Assembly: GCA_903847285.1 (NCBI GenBank) | Contig: CAINDH010000023.1 | Coordinates: 1 to 43,846, forward strand | DNA length: 43,846 bases | Direction of reading: 5' to 3' | Origin: an uncultured Verrucomicrobia subdivision 3 bacterium | GTDB lineage: Bacteria > Verrucomicrobiota > Verrucomicrobiae > Limisphaerales > UBA11358 | In this document: positions 9,456-18,030 of the stretch, piece after piece | How positions within the stretch are numbered: the stretch's first letter is position 1 | Layout: every line of letters starts with the position of its first letter | Position numbers and translations under genes: made by a program | Notes under the pieces: model-generated | Told to the model about the DNA's origin: nothing | The model's input: only the letters and a program-made list of their open reading frames with translations | The model's database searches: none

Positions 9456-10339
9456 GCGAGATCCAATTCCTTTCCGCCAGCTTTTCGCCGGTAAAACCAA
9501 AGTCCGATTAGCACGAGCGCGAGCGCCACGACAGCGATGGCCGAGCCGAACGGCCAGTCGCGATTTTGCGTGAACTGCTGCTGCACCGCATTGCCGAGCA
9601 TGGTCGTCTTTGCGCCGCCCAACAGGTCGGGAATCACAAACTGCCCGGTGGCCGGCAGTAAAACGAGAATGATTCCGGCGACGGCGCCCGGCAGAATTTG
9701 CGGCCAGATTGCGTGCCGGAAAACCTGGCCGCGACCCGCCCCCAGATCCATCGCAGCCTCGGCCAGACTCCAGTCGATTTTTTCGACGGAGGCATACAGG
9801 GGCAGCACCATGAACGGCAAATAGTCGCAGACCATACCGAGGCTCAACGCCAGCCAGCCAGGATACATCGCCTCGCCCGCCGCGCCGAGGCCCAGCCAAT
9901 GAAGCGCCCGCGTCACGGGGCTCTCGGGAGAAAGAATCAACTGCCACGCATAGGTGCGGATGAGCAGATTCGTCCAAAACGGAATCATCACAAGCGTCAA
10001 TGCGATGTTTTTGAAGCGCCCCATCCGCGCGATAAAAAATGCCAGCGGCAATGCCGCGCACAAACATAGGGCGGCGGTGCCGGCTCCCAGCGCTAGGCTT
10101 CGCAGCAATATGCCCGGATACAATAAATCAAATCCCAGGAACCCGAAGCCTGCGAGTCGTTGATAGTTTTCCACCGTCAACGGCCAGGCGATTTCGCCAT
10201 ACTCGCTGCGGGAAAAAAAACTGATGACGGTAATCGCGAGCAGCGGCAAAAAGAAAAACAATGACAGCCACATCACCGCCGGGCCGCTGACCAGCAACGC
10301 TCGCCCGGGACTAGAAGTTTTTTTAGAGGACTTAGTCAT
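9452..10339 (-). CDS. potB: Spermidine/putrescine-type ABC transporter permease PotB
   Basis: This 295-residue permease begins MTKSSKKTSSPG, followed by a first membrane helix (VMWLSLFFFLPLLAITVISFF). The EAA-type coupling loop reads AEAAMDLGAGRGQVFRHAIWPQILPG. PotB-like motifs include RTYAWQLIL and the GQFVIPDLLGGAKTTMLGN segment. The chosen ATG at 10339 overlaps the 3' end of potA by 8 bp; the longer open frame upstream lies in potA. It pairs with PotC to form the polyamine channel. Confidence 0.95.
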   Translation of the reverse strand: MTKSSKKTSSPGRALLVSGPAVMWLSLFFFLPLLAITVISFFSRSEYGEIAWPLTVENYQRLAGFGFLGFDLLYPGILLRSLALGAGTAALCLCAALPLAFFIARMGRFKNIALTLVMIPFWTNLLIRTYAWQLILSPESPVTRALHWLGLGAAGEAMYPGWLALSLGMVCDYLPFMVLPLYASVEKIDWSLAEAAMDLGAGRGQVFRHAIWPQILPGAVAGIILVLLPATGQFVIPDLLGGAKTTMLGNAVQQQFTQNRDWPFGSAIAVVALALVLIGLWFYRRKAGGKELDLA

Positions 10340-11432
10340 CGAGCAAAACCAGTGCTTCCGGCGAAACGCGGACGCAAACATCATCGCCCAGCTTGAAGCC
10401 GTTGCTTGTGTGGCCTGCGTTGAGCAGCACGGCGCTGAATTCTTGTTCGGCGTGGCGCAGCCGGTATTGCGTTTCGGCGCCATTGTAAATTACTTCTTCA
10501 ATGCGCGCACAGAATTCGTTCGGCGGCGCGGCGGCGCACCCGGCCTGCAGCGCCAATTTTTCCGGCCGCACGGAAAGGGTCGCGGGGCTTCCCGCCGCGA
10601 GCTGGCGAGCGTCCGGTTGGCGCCGGACGCGCAAATCGCCCACCGGTGTCTGCACCAGCAAAGACTCCGGGCTACTCGCTGCCACCCGACCCGCGATCAG
10701 ATTGCACGAGCCGAGAAATTGGGCGACGAACCGCGTGCGCGGCCGCTCGTATAGCGTTTGTGGAGTATCCAGTTGTTCGATGCGCCCCGCGTTCATCACA
10801 GCCACGCGATGGCTCATCACCAGCGCCTCCTCCTGATCATGCGTCACGCAGATGAAGGTCGTGCCCAATCGGCGCTGGATTTGATGCAATTCGACTTGCA
10901 GCTCTTTGCGTAATTTCAAATCGAGTGCGCCGAGCGGTTCATCGAGCAAAAGAACTTTTGGCTCGTTCACCAGCGCCCGGGCCAGCGCCACGCGTTGCTT
11001 TTGGCCGCCGGAGATCTCGCCGGGAAAACGCGCGCCGAGTTCTTCAATTTTCACCAGACCCATCACCCGCGTGACCCGTTCCTTGATTTGCGCTGCCGAA
11101 ATTTTTTTCATACGCAGACCGAACGCGATGTTGTCGCCAACGGTCATGTGGGGGAAAAGCGCATACGACTGGAACACTGTGTTGACCGGACGTTGGTGTG
11201 CAGGAGTTTTTTCTACCTCGGCACCAACGATTTTCAGCGCTCCGCCATCGAGCGCATCGAGTCCGGCGATGATGCGCAGCAACGTGGTTTTGCCGCAGCC
11301 AGACGGCCCGAGCAGGGAAAAAAATTCGCCCGCTCGGATCTCTAGGTTGACCCCGTCAAGCGCGACAACGTTTCCGAAGCTGCGTCTCGCGTCCTTGATT
11401 TCAACTGCCAACGGATGCTGCATGGCCGACAT
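10332..11432 (-). CDS. potA: Spermidine/putrescine-type ABC transporter ATP-binding protein
   Basis: This 366-residue ATPase powers the PotBCD importer. It carries Walker A GPSGCGKTT, a Q-loop at VFQSYALFPHMTV, the ABC signature SGGQKQR, Walker B VLLLDEPLGALD and the switch histidine in CVTHDQEEAL. The last 110 or so residues form a TOBE-type regulatory domain (SVRPEKLAL). The open frame extends to 11612, but the residues upstream of the ATG at 11432 are unlike the family; a second ATG at 11423 is also possible. It is the first gene of a four-gene operon with overlapping ends (8, 4 and 11 bp), and starts 80 bp after the stop of the repeat protein upstream. Confidence 0.96.
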   Translation of the reverse strand: MSAMQHPLAVEIKDARRSFGNVVALDGVNLEIRAGEFFSLLGPSGCGKTTLLRIIAGLDALDGGALKIVGAEVEKTPAHQRPVNTVFQSYALFPHMTVGDNIAFGLRMKKISAAQIKERVTRVMGLVKIEELGARFPGEISGGQKQRVALARALVNEPKVLLLDEPLGALDLKLRKELQVELHQIQRRLGTTFICVTHDQEEALVMSHRVAVMNAGRIEQLDTPQTLYERPRTRFVAQFLGSCNLIAGRVAASSPESLLVQTPVGDLRVRRQPDARQLAAGSPATLSVRPEKLALQAGCAAAPPNEFCARIEEVIYNGAETQYRLRHAEQEFSAVLLNAGHTSNGFKLGDDVCVRVSPEALVLLDD

Positions 11433-11512
11433 TCCGGCGGAAGTTTTCACACGATGCGCGGTTGGGCAACAGCAAAATTCCCGGGCGGCAGCGCCACCAA
11501 CTCCACGCCATT

Positions 11513-13771
11513 TTATTTTTTCACTGATTTCAGCAGCGCATCCTTCCTCGCTTGCGGCAAGGTAGTGGAGTTCAGCCAGATTTCCGCCGCCTTGGGATCG
11601 CTGCGCAGCCATTGGCTCGCCACATTGTAGATGGAATTATTGCGCTGGTTGTCATCCGTCAGCGCCGTGGCGAAGGTCGCGGCGAGGTCGGGGTATTGCC
11701 AGGAGGTGTTGTTAATGTAGCTGGACATCGCGCTTTGCTTAGCGGAATCGTCCGGCAAAGCGGCGAGCCAAGTAGCCGAAGCCTGTGGGTCGTTGCGCGA
11801 CCAGTTTTGCACGACGGTGTTGAGCGCTTGCTTACGTGAATCACCGGTAAAACCCGCCGCCCACTTCGATGCGGCCTCGGGATCAGCCTGCGTCCACTGG
11901 CTCACCACGGAAATCGCCGCCGAACTTTGCGTGGCACTCGCAGGCAAATTAGCAACGTAAGTTGCCGCCATCTCCGGATCTTGCTGCGCCATGCCAGAGA
12001 CGAGACCTTGCAGGAAAGAATTTTTTGCGTCGCCCTCCGGCATGTTTTGCAACGAGGTCTGCGCCCCGGCGAGATCGTTCTCGGCCCATTGCCGTGCCGC
12101 ATTTTGCATGAACGAATTTTGCTGGCTGCCGGCGGGCAAGGCTTGCGCGTAGGCCAGCGCGGCTTGCGGGTCCTGCTGCGCCCATTGTGAACTCACGGTG
12201 CTCAAAGCATTTTGTTTGGCCTGGCCGTCGGGCAATTTCTCCGCCCAAGCCAACGCGGCGGTCGGGTCGGATGAAGACCACTGGCTCGCAATACTGCTGA
12301 TGAAACTGTCACGCGCCTGTCCCGGCGCTAGCGTCGCCGCGAATTCCGCCGCGCCCTTCGGATCATTTTGCGCGAGCTGGTAACCGGCGTTTTGCAACGC
12401 ATTGCGTTTGGCCTCGCCTTCGGGCAAAGATTTAATCCAATCCATCGCCGCCTGCGGATCGGATTGCGACAGAGCGTTGGCAATGGAGTAGGCAGAATTT
12501 TGCAGCGCGCTCGCCGGGAGCAGATTGGCGAGCTTCACCGCGTCCTGCGGATTTTGCCACGCGATTTGTTGCACCACATTTTGCAAAACTTTATTCCGCT
12601 CCATACCGGCGGGCAAACCTTGGGCGAACTTCACCGCTGCATCCGGGTCGGTTTGAATCCAGCCGTTAATAAGACTGCCGAGCAGTTCCGTGCGGCTCTT
12701 GCCGGCGGGCAAAGCATTCACAAACGTCATCGCCGCCGACGGATCCTGCTGCGCCCACTGCTGCGCCACACCGGTCAACGCCTGATTTTTCGCCTGTCCT
12801 TCCGGTAGTTGCTTAGCGTAAGCCAGCGCGCCATTCACATCGGTGTTGGCCCAAGCGGAGAGAATAGAGCTGATGGCGCCGCGTTTTTCATTCGCGTTGC
12901 CGAGGGCGTTCGCCCAGGTCAACGCCGCCTGCGGATCCGTCTGCGCCCACGACGACGCAATGGCTTGAAACGCCTGCGACCGTTGCTGACCGGAAGTCAT
13001 CTCCGCCGCTTTCGCCGCTGCGGCCGCCGGGTCTTTCTGTGCCCACTGCGAAAAAATTTGATACGTAAATCCCATGCCGTAGCGCCGCGCGTTGGCGCTG
13101 CCAAGCTCTTGCGACAAGTTCAACGCGGCCAGTGGATCGCTAGCCGCCAGAGCACTGACGACGCTGTTTAAGACCTGATCGCGGAGCTGGCCTTTTGGAA
13201 GTTGCCGCACCCATTCTGCCACGGCCTTGGGATCTTTCCCCGCCCAAGTGGAAGCCACAATACCGATGCACTGTTCGCGCTCCTGTCGGTTTGTTAAACT
13301 GTTCGCGTAGGCCATCGCTGCGGATACATCCGCCTCCGCCCAACGCGAGAGCAGCGTCCAACGGAATTGCCAACGCATCTGCTGCTTAAGATTTTTTTCT
13401 ACGAAATGGAGCAGCTCAGGCAGGTCAGCGGGATCCACGTCGGCAAGTAGCTTGAACAAATCCTGCTGCCGTTTCTGATAGCCAAGGCCATAGCCTGTCT
13501 CCTGCTTGCCATATTCCAAAATCTTCGCCTCGATTTCTGCGAGCGTAAATTTGCTTTTGCCAGCGGCGACGGCCTCGGATTTTTCCGCTGCGCTTGGCGG
13601 AGAATTTTTGATCGGCGGCAATTTCAGAAAGCCCGGAACTTTGGACGAATCCGTCGTGGTGGAATTTTCCGTGCTGGAAATTTTGGCTGATTGGTGATGC
13701 TGGCCGAACCAGTAACCGCCGCCCGCCGCACATAACGCGAGTAGCACCGAAAGGATGAATCCATTTTTCAT
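11513..13771 (-). CDS. Membrane-anchored alpha-solenoid protein with about 19 repeats of 32 residues (copy 1)
   Basis: This 752-residue protein starts MKNGFILSVLLALCAAGGGYWFG, a short signal anchor. A low-complexity Ser/Pro/Lys linker (to about residue 75) follows, then a helical region. From about residue 143 to the C-terminus it is made of about 19 tandem units, nearly all 32 residues (range 31-35). The consensus is roughly WAxxDPxAAxxWAxxLPxGxxRxxALxxVxxx. The Trp, Asp-Pro, paired Ala and Leu-Pro positions recur at fixed spacing, which predicts two antiparallel helices per unit, as in TPR/Sel1-like superhelices. Such folds usually bind proteins. I do not recognise a named family. Its neighbour at 13874-16120 is a full-length paralogue in the same repeat register. 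Confidence 0.85.
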   Translation of the reverse strand: MKNGFILSVLLALCAAGGGYWFGQHHQSAKISSTENSTTTDSSKVPGFLKLPPIKNSPPSAAEKSEAVAAGKSKFTLAEIEAKILEYGKQETGYGLGYQKRQQDLFKLLADVDPADLPELLHFVEKNLKQQMRWQFRWTLLSRWAEADVSAAMAYANSLTNRQEREQCIGIVASTWAGKDPKAVAEWVRQLPKGQLRDQVLNSVVSALAASDPLAALNLSQELGSANARRYGMGFTYQIFSQWAQKDPAAAAAKAAEMTSGQQRSQAFQAIASSWAQTDPQAALTWANALGNANEKRGAISSILSAWANTDVNGALAYAKQLPEGQAKNQALTGVAQQWAQQDPSAAMTFVNALPAGKSRTELLGSLINGWIQTDPDAAVKFAQGLPAGMERNKVLQNVVQQIAWQNPQDAVKLANLLPASALQNSAYSIANALSQSDPQAAMDWIKSLPEGEAKRNALQNAGYQLAQNDPKGAAEFAATLAPGQARDSFISSIASQWSSSDPTAALAWAEKLPDGQAKQNALSTVSSQWAQQDPQAALAYAQALPAGSQQNSFMQNAARQWAENDLAGAQTSLQNMPEGDAKNSFLQGLVSGMAQQDPEMAATYVANLPASATQSSAAISVVSQWTQADPEAASKWAAGFTGDSRKQALNTVVQNWSRNDPQASATWLAALPDDSAKQSAMSSYINNTSWQYPDLAATFATALTDDNQRNNSIYNVASQWLRSDPKAAEIWLNSTTLPQARKDALLKSVKK

Positions 13772-13795
13772 AGGCAGGTTGGGGATTGGACTCGG

Positions 13796-13831
13796 CGAGT
13801 CTCAAACCGTTCAAATCGAATGTCGAGCCAA
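13796..13831. repeat. Conserved 5' flank of repeat-protein gene, copy 1
   Basis: This 36-bp segment upstream of the copy-1 start matches 16152-16187, upstream of the copy-2 start, at 29 of 36 positions by eye (shared CGAGTCTCAA, GTTCAAA, GTCGAGC). Conserved non-coding sequence at the same place before both genes suggests that the duplication included the promoter or leader, or that a regulatory site is kept in both. Confidence 0.6.
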
Positions 13832-13873
13832 GAATTGTCTGCTGGTTTTAAGTGGGACAACGCTGGCGGGAAC

Positions 13874-16120
13874 TTACTTTTTCAGACTGCTGAACAGCTT
13901 GTCTTTCTGGTCTTGCGGCAGAGTGGTGGAATTCAACCACGCAGTCGCCGCCTTTTTGTCCGTAATCAGCCAGGTGCTTGCAATTTGGCGGATGGCATCG
14001 TTGCGTTCCTGTTCGTCGGCCAACGCCGTAGCGAACGGCGCGGCTAGTTCAGGATATTGCGACTGGGTGGCGTTGACGTAGTTTTGCACGGCACTCTGTT
14101 TCGCGGCATCGTCGGGCAAGGCCGCGAGCCAGGTCGCCGCGCCCTGCGGATCAGTGGATGCCCATGTTCCCGTGACGGCGATGAGCGCATCTTTGCGCGC
14201 ATCGCCGGTGAAATCGGCCGCCCATTTTGCGGCGGCACTCGGGTCGGTGTTCGCCCACTGACTGATGACCGAGGTCGCAGCCGAATCTTGCCCGCTGCCT
14301 GCCGGCAATCCGGCAACGTAAACCGCTGCGGAGGCCGGATCGTTTTGGGCCATGCCGGACACGAGGCCTTGCAGAAAGGAATCCTTTGCGGGGCCGTCGG
14401 GCAGCTTCTTCCACATCGCTTGCGCGCTGGCCATATCGGACTGCGCCCACTGGTCGGCGGCGGTTTGCATGAGCGCATTGTGCTGGTCGCCATCGGGCAG
14501 GTTCTGCGCAAACGTCAGTGCGGCCTGCGGATCATCCTGCGCCCAGCGCGCGCCGATGGAGTTCAACGCCATTTGTTTCGCCGAGCCTTCGGGCAGTTTC
14601 TGCGCCCACGTCATCGCTGCCGTTGCGTCCGCTTCGGCCCAATACTCCGCGAGCGTGGAAATGGAACTATCCCGCGCCTGCCCGGGGGTAAGCGTCTCGA
14701 TTAGGTCCGCCGCGCCTTTCGGGTCGCTGCCGGACAAATACATGCACGCGCCCTGCAACGCATTTTGTTTTGCGTTGCCGTCCGGCAGACTTTTTATCCA
14801 TTCGAGCGCCGCCTGCGGGTCTGATTGCGCCAGGCTGCGGGCGATGTTGTTGGCGTAACTGCCCTGCGCGCTGGCCGGCAGTTGCGCCGCCAGTTTGATC
14901 GCCGCCTCCGGGTCCTGGTTGGCCATCTGTTCCACGACCGATTCCAAAATTTTTGTGCGCTCCACGCCGTCGGGCAGCGATTGCGCGCTTTTCACCGCCG
15001 CGTCGGGATCGGTTTGCGCCCACGTGTTGTAGATGCTGCCGAGCAATTCCGTGCGGCTCTTGCCCGCCGGCAGGGCCGACGCAAAGGTCATCGCCGCCTC
15101 CGGATCCGCCTGCGCCCACTCTTCGCTGATGCGATTGAGCAACTGCTGCTTCGCCGGGCTTTCAGGCAGCTGCCGGGTGGCGGCGGCGGCGGACGCGGCA
15201 TCGTTCTGCGCCCACACGCTCAAGACCGATTCCTGTGCCACTCGTTTTTCATTGCCCGTCGTGAGCGAATTCGCCCAACCCAATGCCGCCTGTGGATCGT
15301 TCTGTGCCCAAGCCGCGCCGATGGTTTGATAAGCTTGCGCACGTTGCATCTTGGAAACGAGGGTGTCGGCTTTTGCCAGCGCGGCAGCCGGATCTTTCGC
15401 GCCCCACTCGGAAAAAACTTCACGGATGATATAGTCACCCGGATTTTGCGAATGAGTCCCGTTGAGTGACTGTATCAATTCCAACGCCGCCGCCGGGTCG
15501 CTTTTGGCCAGCGCGCCTGCTACCGAACGCAGAATGTTCTCGCGAAAATTTCCGGCCGGTATTTTGCGCAGCCACGCCGCCACTGCCTGTGGGTCTTGCT
15601 CTGCCCATTTGTCGGCCACGGCACCCAGGGAGTTTTCACGATCCACACGTTCAGTCAGGGAATTTGCAAAGGCCATCGCGGCCGCCGCATCCGTCTCCGC
15701 CCAGCGCTGGAGCAGCGCATAGCGGATTCCCCATCGCATCTGGCGCGGCAGATTTTTTTGGACGAACGCCAGCAGCAGCGGCAAATCCGCTGGTTCCACC
15801 TGATTGACGAGTTCCTGCCATTCCAATTGTCCCCGGCGGCCCCAGCCCAATTTGTTGCGCGTGCGCAGATCTAAAATTTTCGCCTCCAGCTCAGCGAGCG
15901 TAAGTTTTTTAACTGAGTTGGTCTCAGATTTTCCCGCGGCCGCAGGCAGTTGGGTTACTTTCGCGGTTGGTTTGAAGCCGGGCAAATGCGTTGCGCCGGT
16001 TGCCGGGGAATTTTCCTCCGTTCCCGCCTTCGTCGCCGGCGTGTGCCGCTGACCAAGCCAGTAGCCGCCGCCCGCCGCGCAGACGGCAAGCAGCAACCAA
16101 AGGATGAAACCATTTTTCAT
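13874..16120 (-). CDS. Membrane-anchored alpha-solenoid protein with about 19 repeats of 32 residues (copy 2)
   Basis: This 748-residue paralogue of the gene at 11513-13771 starts MKNGFILWLLLAVCAAGGGYWLG, also a signal anchor. After a linker ending near KKLTLAELEAKIL it continues as about 19 units of 32 residues. The units align one to one with copy 1: unit 3 is lengthened to 35 in both, units 9 and 16 are 31 in both, unit 7 contains PAGKSRTELLGS in both, and units 14-15 share SFLQGLVSGMAQ. Duplication therefore followed repeat expansion. The open frame begins earlier (16186), but the ATG at 16120 gives the same N-terminus as copy 1. It is divergent from ridA. Function unknown; an envelope scaffold is plausible. 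Confidence 0.85.
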   Translation of the reverse strand: MKNGFILWLLLAVCAAGGGYWLGQRHTPATKAGTEENSPATGATHLPGFKPTAKVTQLPAAAGKSETNSVKKLTLAELEAKILDLRTRNKLGWGRRGQLEWQELVNQVEPADLPLLLAFVQKNLPRQMRWGIRYALLQRWAETDAAAAMAFANSLTERVDRENSLGAVADKWAEQDPQAVAAWLRKIPAGNFRENILRSVAGALAKSDPAAALELIQSLNGTHSQNPGDYIIREVFSEWGAKDPAAALAKADTLVSKMQRAQAYQTIGAAWAQNDPQAALGWANSLTTGNEKRVAQESVLSVWAQNDAASAAAATRQLPESPAKQQLLNRISEEWAQADPEAAMTFASALPAGKSRTELLGSIYNTWAQTDPDAAVKSAQSLPDGVERTKILESVVEQMANQDPEAAIKLAAQLPASAQGSYANNIARSLAQSDPQAALEWIKSLPDGNAKQNALQGACMYLSGSDPKGAADLIETLTPGQARDSSISTLAEYWAEADATAAMTWAQKLPEGSAKQMALNSIGARWAQDDPQAALTFAQNLPDGDQHNALMQTAADQWAQSDMASAQAMWKKLPDGPAKDSFLQGLVSGMAQNDPASAAVYVAGLPAGSGQDSAATSVISQWANTDPSAAAKWAADFTGDARKDALIAVTGTWASTDPQGAATWLAALPDDAAKQSAVQNYVNATQSQYPELAAPFATALADEQERNDAIRQIASTWLITDKKAATAWLNSTTLPQDQKDKLFSSLKK

Positions 16121-16151
16121 GAGCCCTGCGGGATTGAAAACTTCGACGAGC

Positions 16152-16187
16152 CGAGTCTCAATCGGTTCAAAAACAAAGTCGAGCAAA
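16152..16187. repeat. Conserved 5' flank of repeat-protein gene, copy 2
   Basis: This is the partner of the 13796-13831 segment, lying 32 bp or more upstream of the copy-2 start codon. It is the better preserved part of a longer similarity that starts at the start codon. Confidence 0.6.
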
Positions 16188-16248
16188 CAAAAGCCATGCG
16201 GATTTCTTGACCTTGCTTTTCAAAGCCGCGAAACTTCATCACAAATTT

Positions 16249-16632
16249 ATGGCAACCAAGACCGTCATCAAACCGAAGAATTCACCCACCGCCCTCGGCC
16301 CCTATAATCACGCTGTGCGCGTGGGCGATTTGCTGTTCTGTGCCGGACAAATTCCCGTCAGCCCCGCCGACGGCAACCTCGTCACCGGCGACATCAAGGT
16401 GCAGACCGACCGCGTGCTGCAAAACATCAAAGCCATCCTCGACGACCAGGGGCTCACATTCGCGAACGTCGTAAAATCCACCGTCTTCCTGACCAACCTC
16501 GGCGACTTTGCGGGCATGAATGAAGTCTATGCGAAGTATTTCACGGATAATTTTCCGGCGCGTTCCACCGTCCAGGTCGCCGCGTTGCCCAAGGCCGCGA
16601 CCGTGGAAATTGAAGTCATTGCGCACTTCTGA
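16249..16632 (+). CDS. ridA: RidA-family reactive intermediate (imine/enamine) deaminase
   Basis: RidA proteins hydrolyse reactive 2-aminoacrylate and related imines released by PLP enzymes, forming keto acids and ammonia. This 127-residue protein has the normal length. It shows GPYNHAV near the N-terminus, LLFCAGQIP, and NFPARSTVQVAALP with R105, the residue that holds the substrate carboxylate in E. coli RidA (also R105). The ATG at 16249 was preferred over a frame opening at 16207 because homology begins there; it follows an A/T-rich leader. rmuC starts 3 nt after its stop, so the two are co-transcribed. Confidence 0.95.
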   Translation: MATKTVIKPKNSPTALGPYNHAVRVGDLLFCAGQIPVSPADGNLVTGDIKVQTDRVLQNIKAILDDQGLTFANVVKSTVFLTNLGDFAGMNEVYAKYFTDNFPARSTVQVAALPKAATVEIEVIAHF

Positions 16633-16635
16633 TTT

Positions 16636-18006
16636 ATGCCGCTCGGAATCCAGCTCGCCATCGCTCTCGTCATAGGTGGCGGGTTTGGTTTTTTTATCGG
16701 CTGGCTGCTTGGCTCGCGGAAGCAAACCATTGCACCGTCTGATGCGCGTTTGGAAAATGAATTACGCCAGCAACTCGCGCAGCGCGAGGCGGAGTTGAGC
16801 CAGACGCGCGAACAACTTTCCCAAAGCAAAACCTCCCTTGCCACCGCGCAAGCGAATCAGGCGGCGGCGGAAAAAATACTCGCCGAGCAAAAATCTTTGC
16901 ACGAACAAACGCTGCGGGACGCGAAGGTGGCACAGGAAAAAGCCATCGCGGAACTGCGGCTGGCGTTTCAGGCGATGAGCGCGGAAGCCTTGAAGCAAAG
17001 CGCGCCGGAATTTTTAAGGCTGGCGGAAGAGCGCTTTGGCAAATTTCAAGAGACGGCCAAGGGCGATCTGGCGCAGCGGCAAGAGGCTATCAAGAGTTTG
17101 GTTGAACCGCTCAAGCAACAGCTCGATGCTTATCAGAAAAATTTACAGCAAAGTTCCGTGGCGCAATCCGGCGCGCTGGGCGAGGTGAAAAAACATCTAG
17201 AAACTTTGGCGCAATCCAATGCCACGCTCGCGGCGGAGACGGCGCAGTTCCGTTCCGTGCTGAAATCCAACCAGGCGCGCGGCAAATGGGGCGAAGAGAC
17301 GTTGCGGCGCGTGGTCGAGGCGGCAGGCATGAGCGCGCATTGTGATTTCACAGAGCAGACGGCTTCCGGTGAGACGCGGCCCGACCTCGTGGTGAAACTG
17401 CCAGGTGACCGCTTCATCATCGTGGACGCGAAAGTGCCGGACTTGGATTTTTTCAACGGCTTGGAAAGCGCGGATGAAACCAAACGCGCGCTGGCGTTGG
17501 CGGAACACGCGGCGAAGTTGAAAAATACCATCAAACAACTTGCGGACCGCGATTACCCGGCGCAGTTCAAGAACTCGCTGGATTACGTCGTGCTGTTTGT
17601 GCCGGCGGAATCGTTGTTCAGCGCGGCACTCGAAGGCGACCGCGATTTGATTGTGGAAGCCGCTAAGAAAAAAATTCTACTCGCCACGCCCGCTTCGCTC
17701 ATCGCGTTGTTGCGTTCCGTGAGCGTGAGTTGGCAGCAGCACGCACAAACGGAGAACGCGCAAAAAATTGCGGAGGCGGCGACGGACTTGTTCGTGCGCG
17801 TGGTAACGTTCACCGAGCATCTGGAAAAAATCCGGGGCGGACTGGACACGGCGAACCGCGCGTTCAATCAAGCGGTGGGCAGCTACGAAGCGCGCGTCAA
17901 ACCGGCGGGAGAAAAACTGCAGAAGCTCGGCGGCGGCACGGGGTCCAAAGATTTATCGGAACTGCCACCGTTGGACTCCACGTTGCGGCTGCCGCCTGCG
18001 AGCTAA
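16636..18006 (+). CDS. rmuC: DNA recombination protein RmuC
   Basis: This 456-residue protein begins with one membrane helix (LAIALVIGGGFGFFIGWLLG). A long coiled coil rich in Gln, Glu and Ala follows (about residues 35-210), then the conserved RmuC core. The core starts at NQARGKWGEETL and includes RPDLVVKLPGDRFIIVDAKVP, consistent with the restriction-endonuclease-like (PD-(D/E)xK) fold assigned to the family. RmuC limits inversion between short inverted repeats in E. coli and has been implicated in phage defence; its precise activity is poorly defined. It is co-transcribed with ridA and convergent with the PilT-like gene only 24 bp away. Confidence 0.95.
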   Translation: MPLGIQLAIALVIGGGFGFFIGWLLGSRKQTIAPSDARLENELRQQLAQREAELSQTREQLSQSKTSLATAQANQAAAEKILAEQKSLHEQTLRDAKVAQEKAIAELRLAFQAMSAEALKQSAPEFLRLAEERFGKFQETAKGDLAQRQEAIKSLVEPLKQQLDAYQKNLQQSSVAQSGALGEVKKHLETLAQSNATLAAETAQFRSVLKSNQARGKWGEETLRRVVEAAGMSAHCDFTEQTASGETRPDLVVKLPGDRFIIVDAKVPDLDFFNGLESADETKRALALAEHAAKLKNTIKQLADRDYPAQFKNSLDYVVLFVPAESLFSAALEGDRDLIVEAAKKKILLATPASLIALLRSVSVSWQQHAQTENAQKIAEAATDLFVRVVTFTEHLEKIRGGLDTANRAFNQAVGSYEARVKPAGEKLQKLGGGTGSKDLSELPPLDSTLRLPPAS

Positions 18007-18030
18007 GTTCGCAATGGCGGGCGGGTCCGT

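Noticed and set aside
11513..16120. Regular 96-bp periodicity that could be mistaken for a repeat array or CRISPR
   Set aside because: The period is protein-level (32 codons) with diverged DNA and no identical repeats or spacers.
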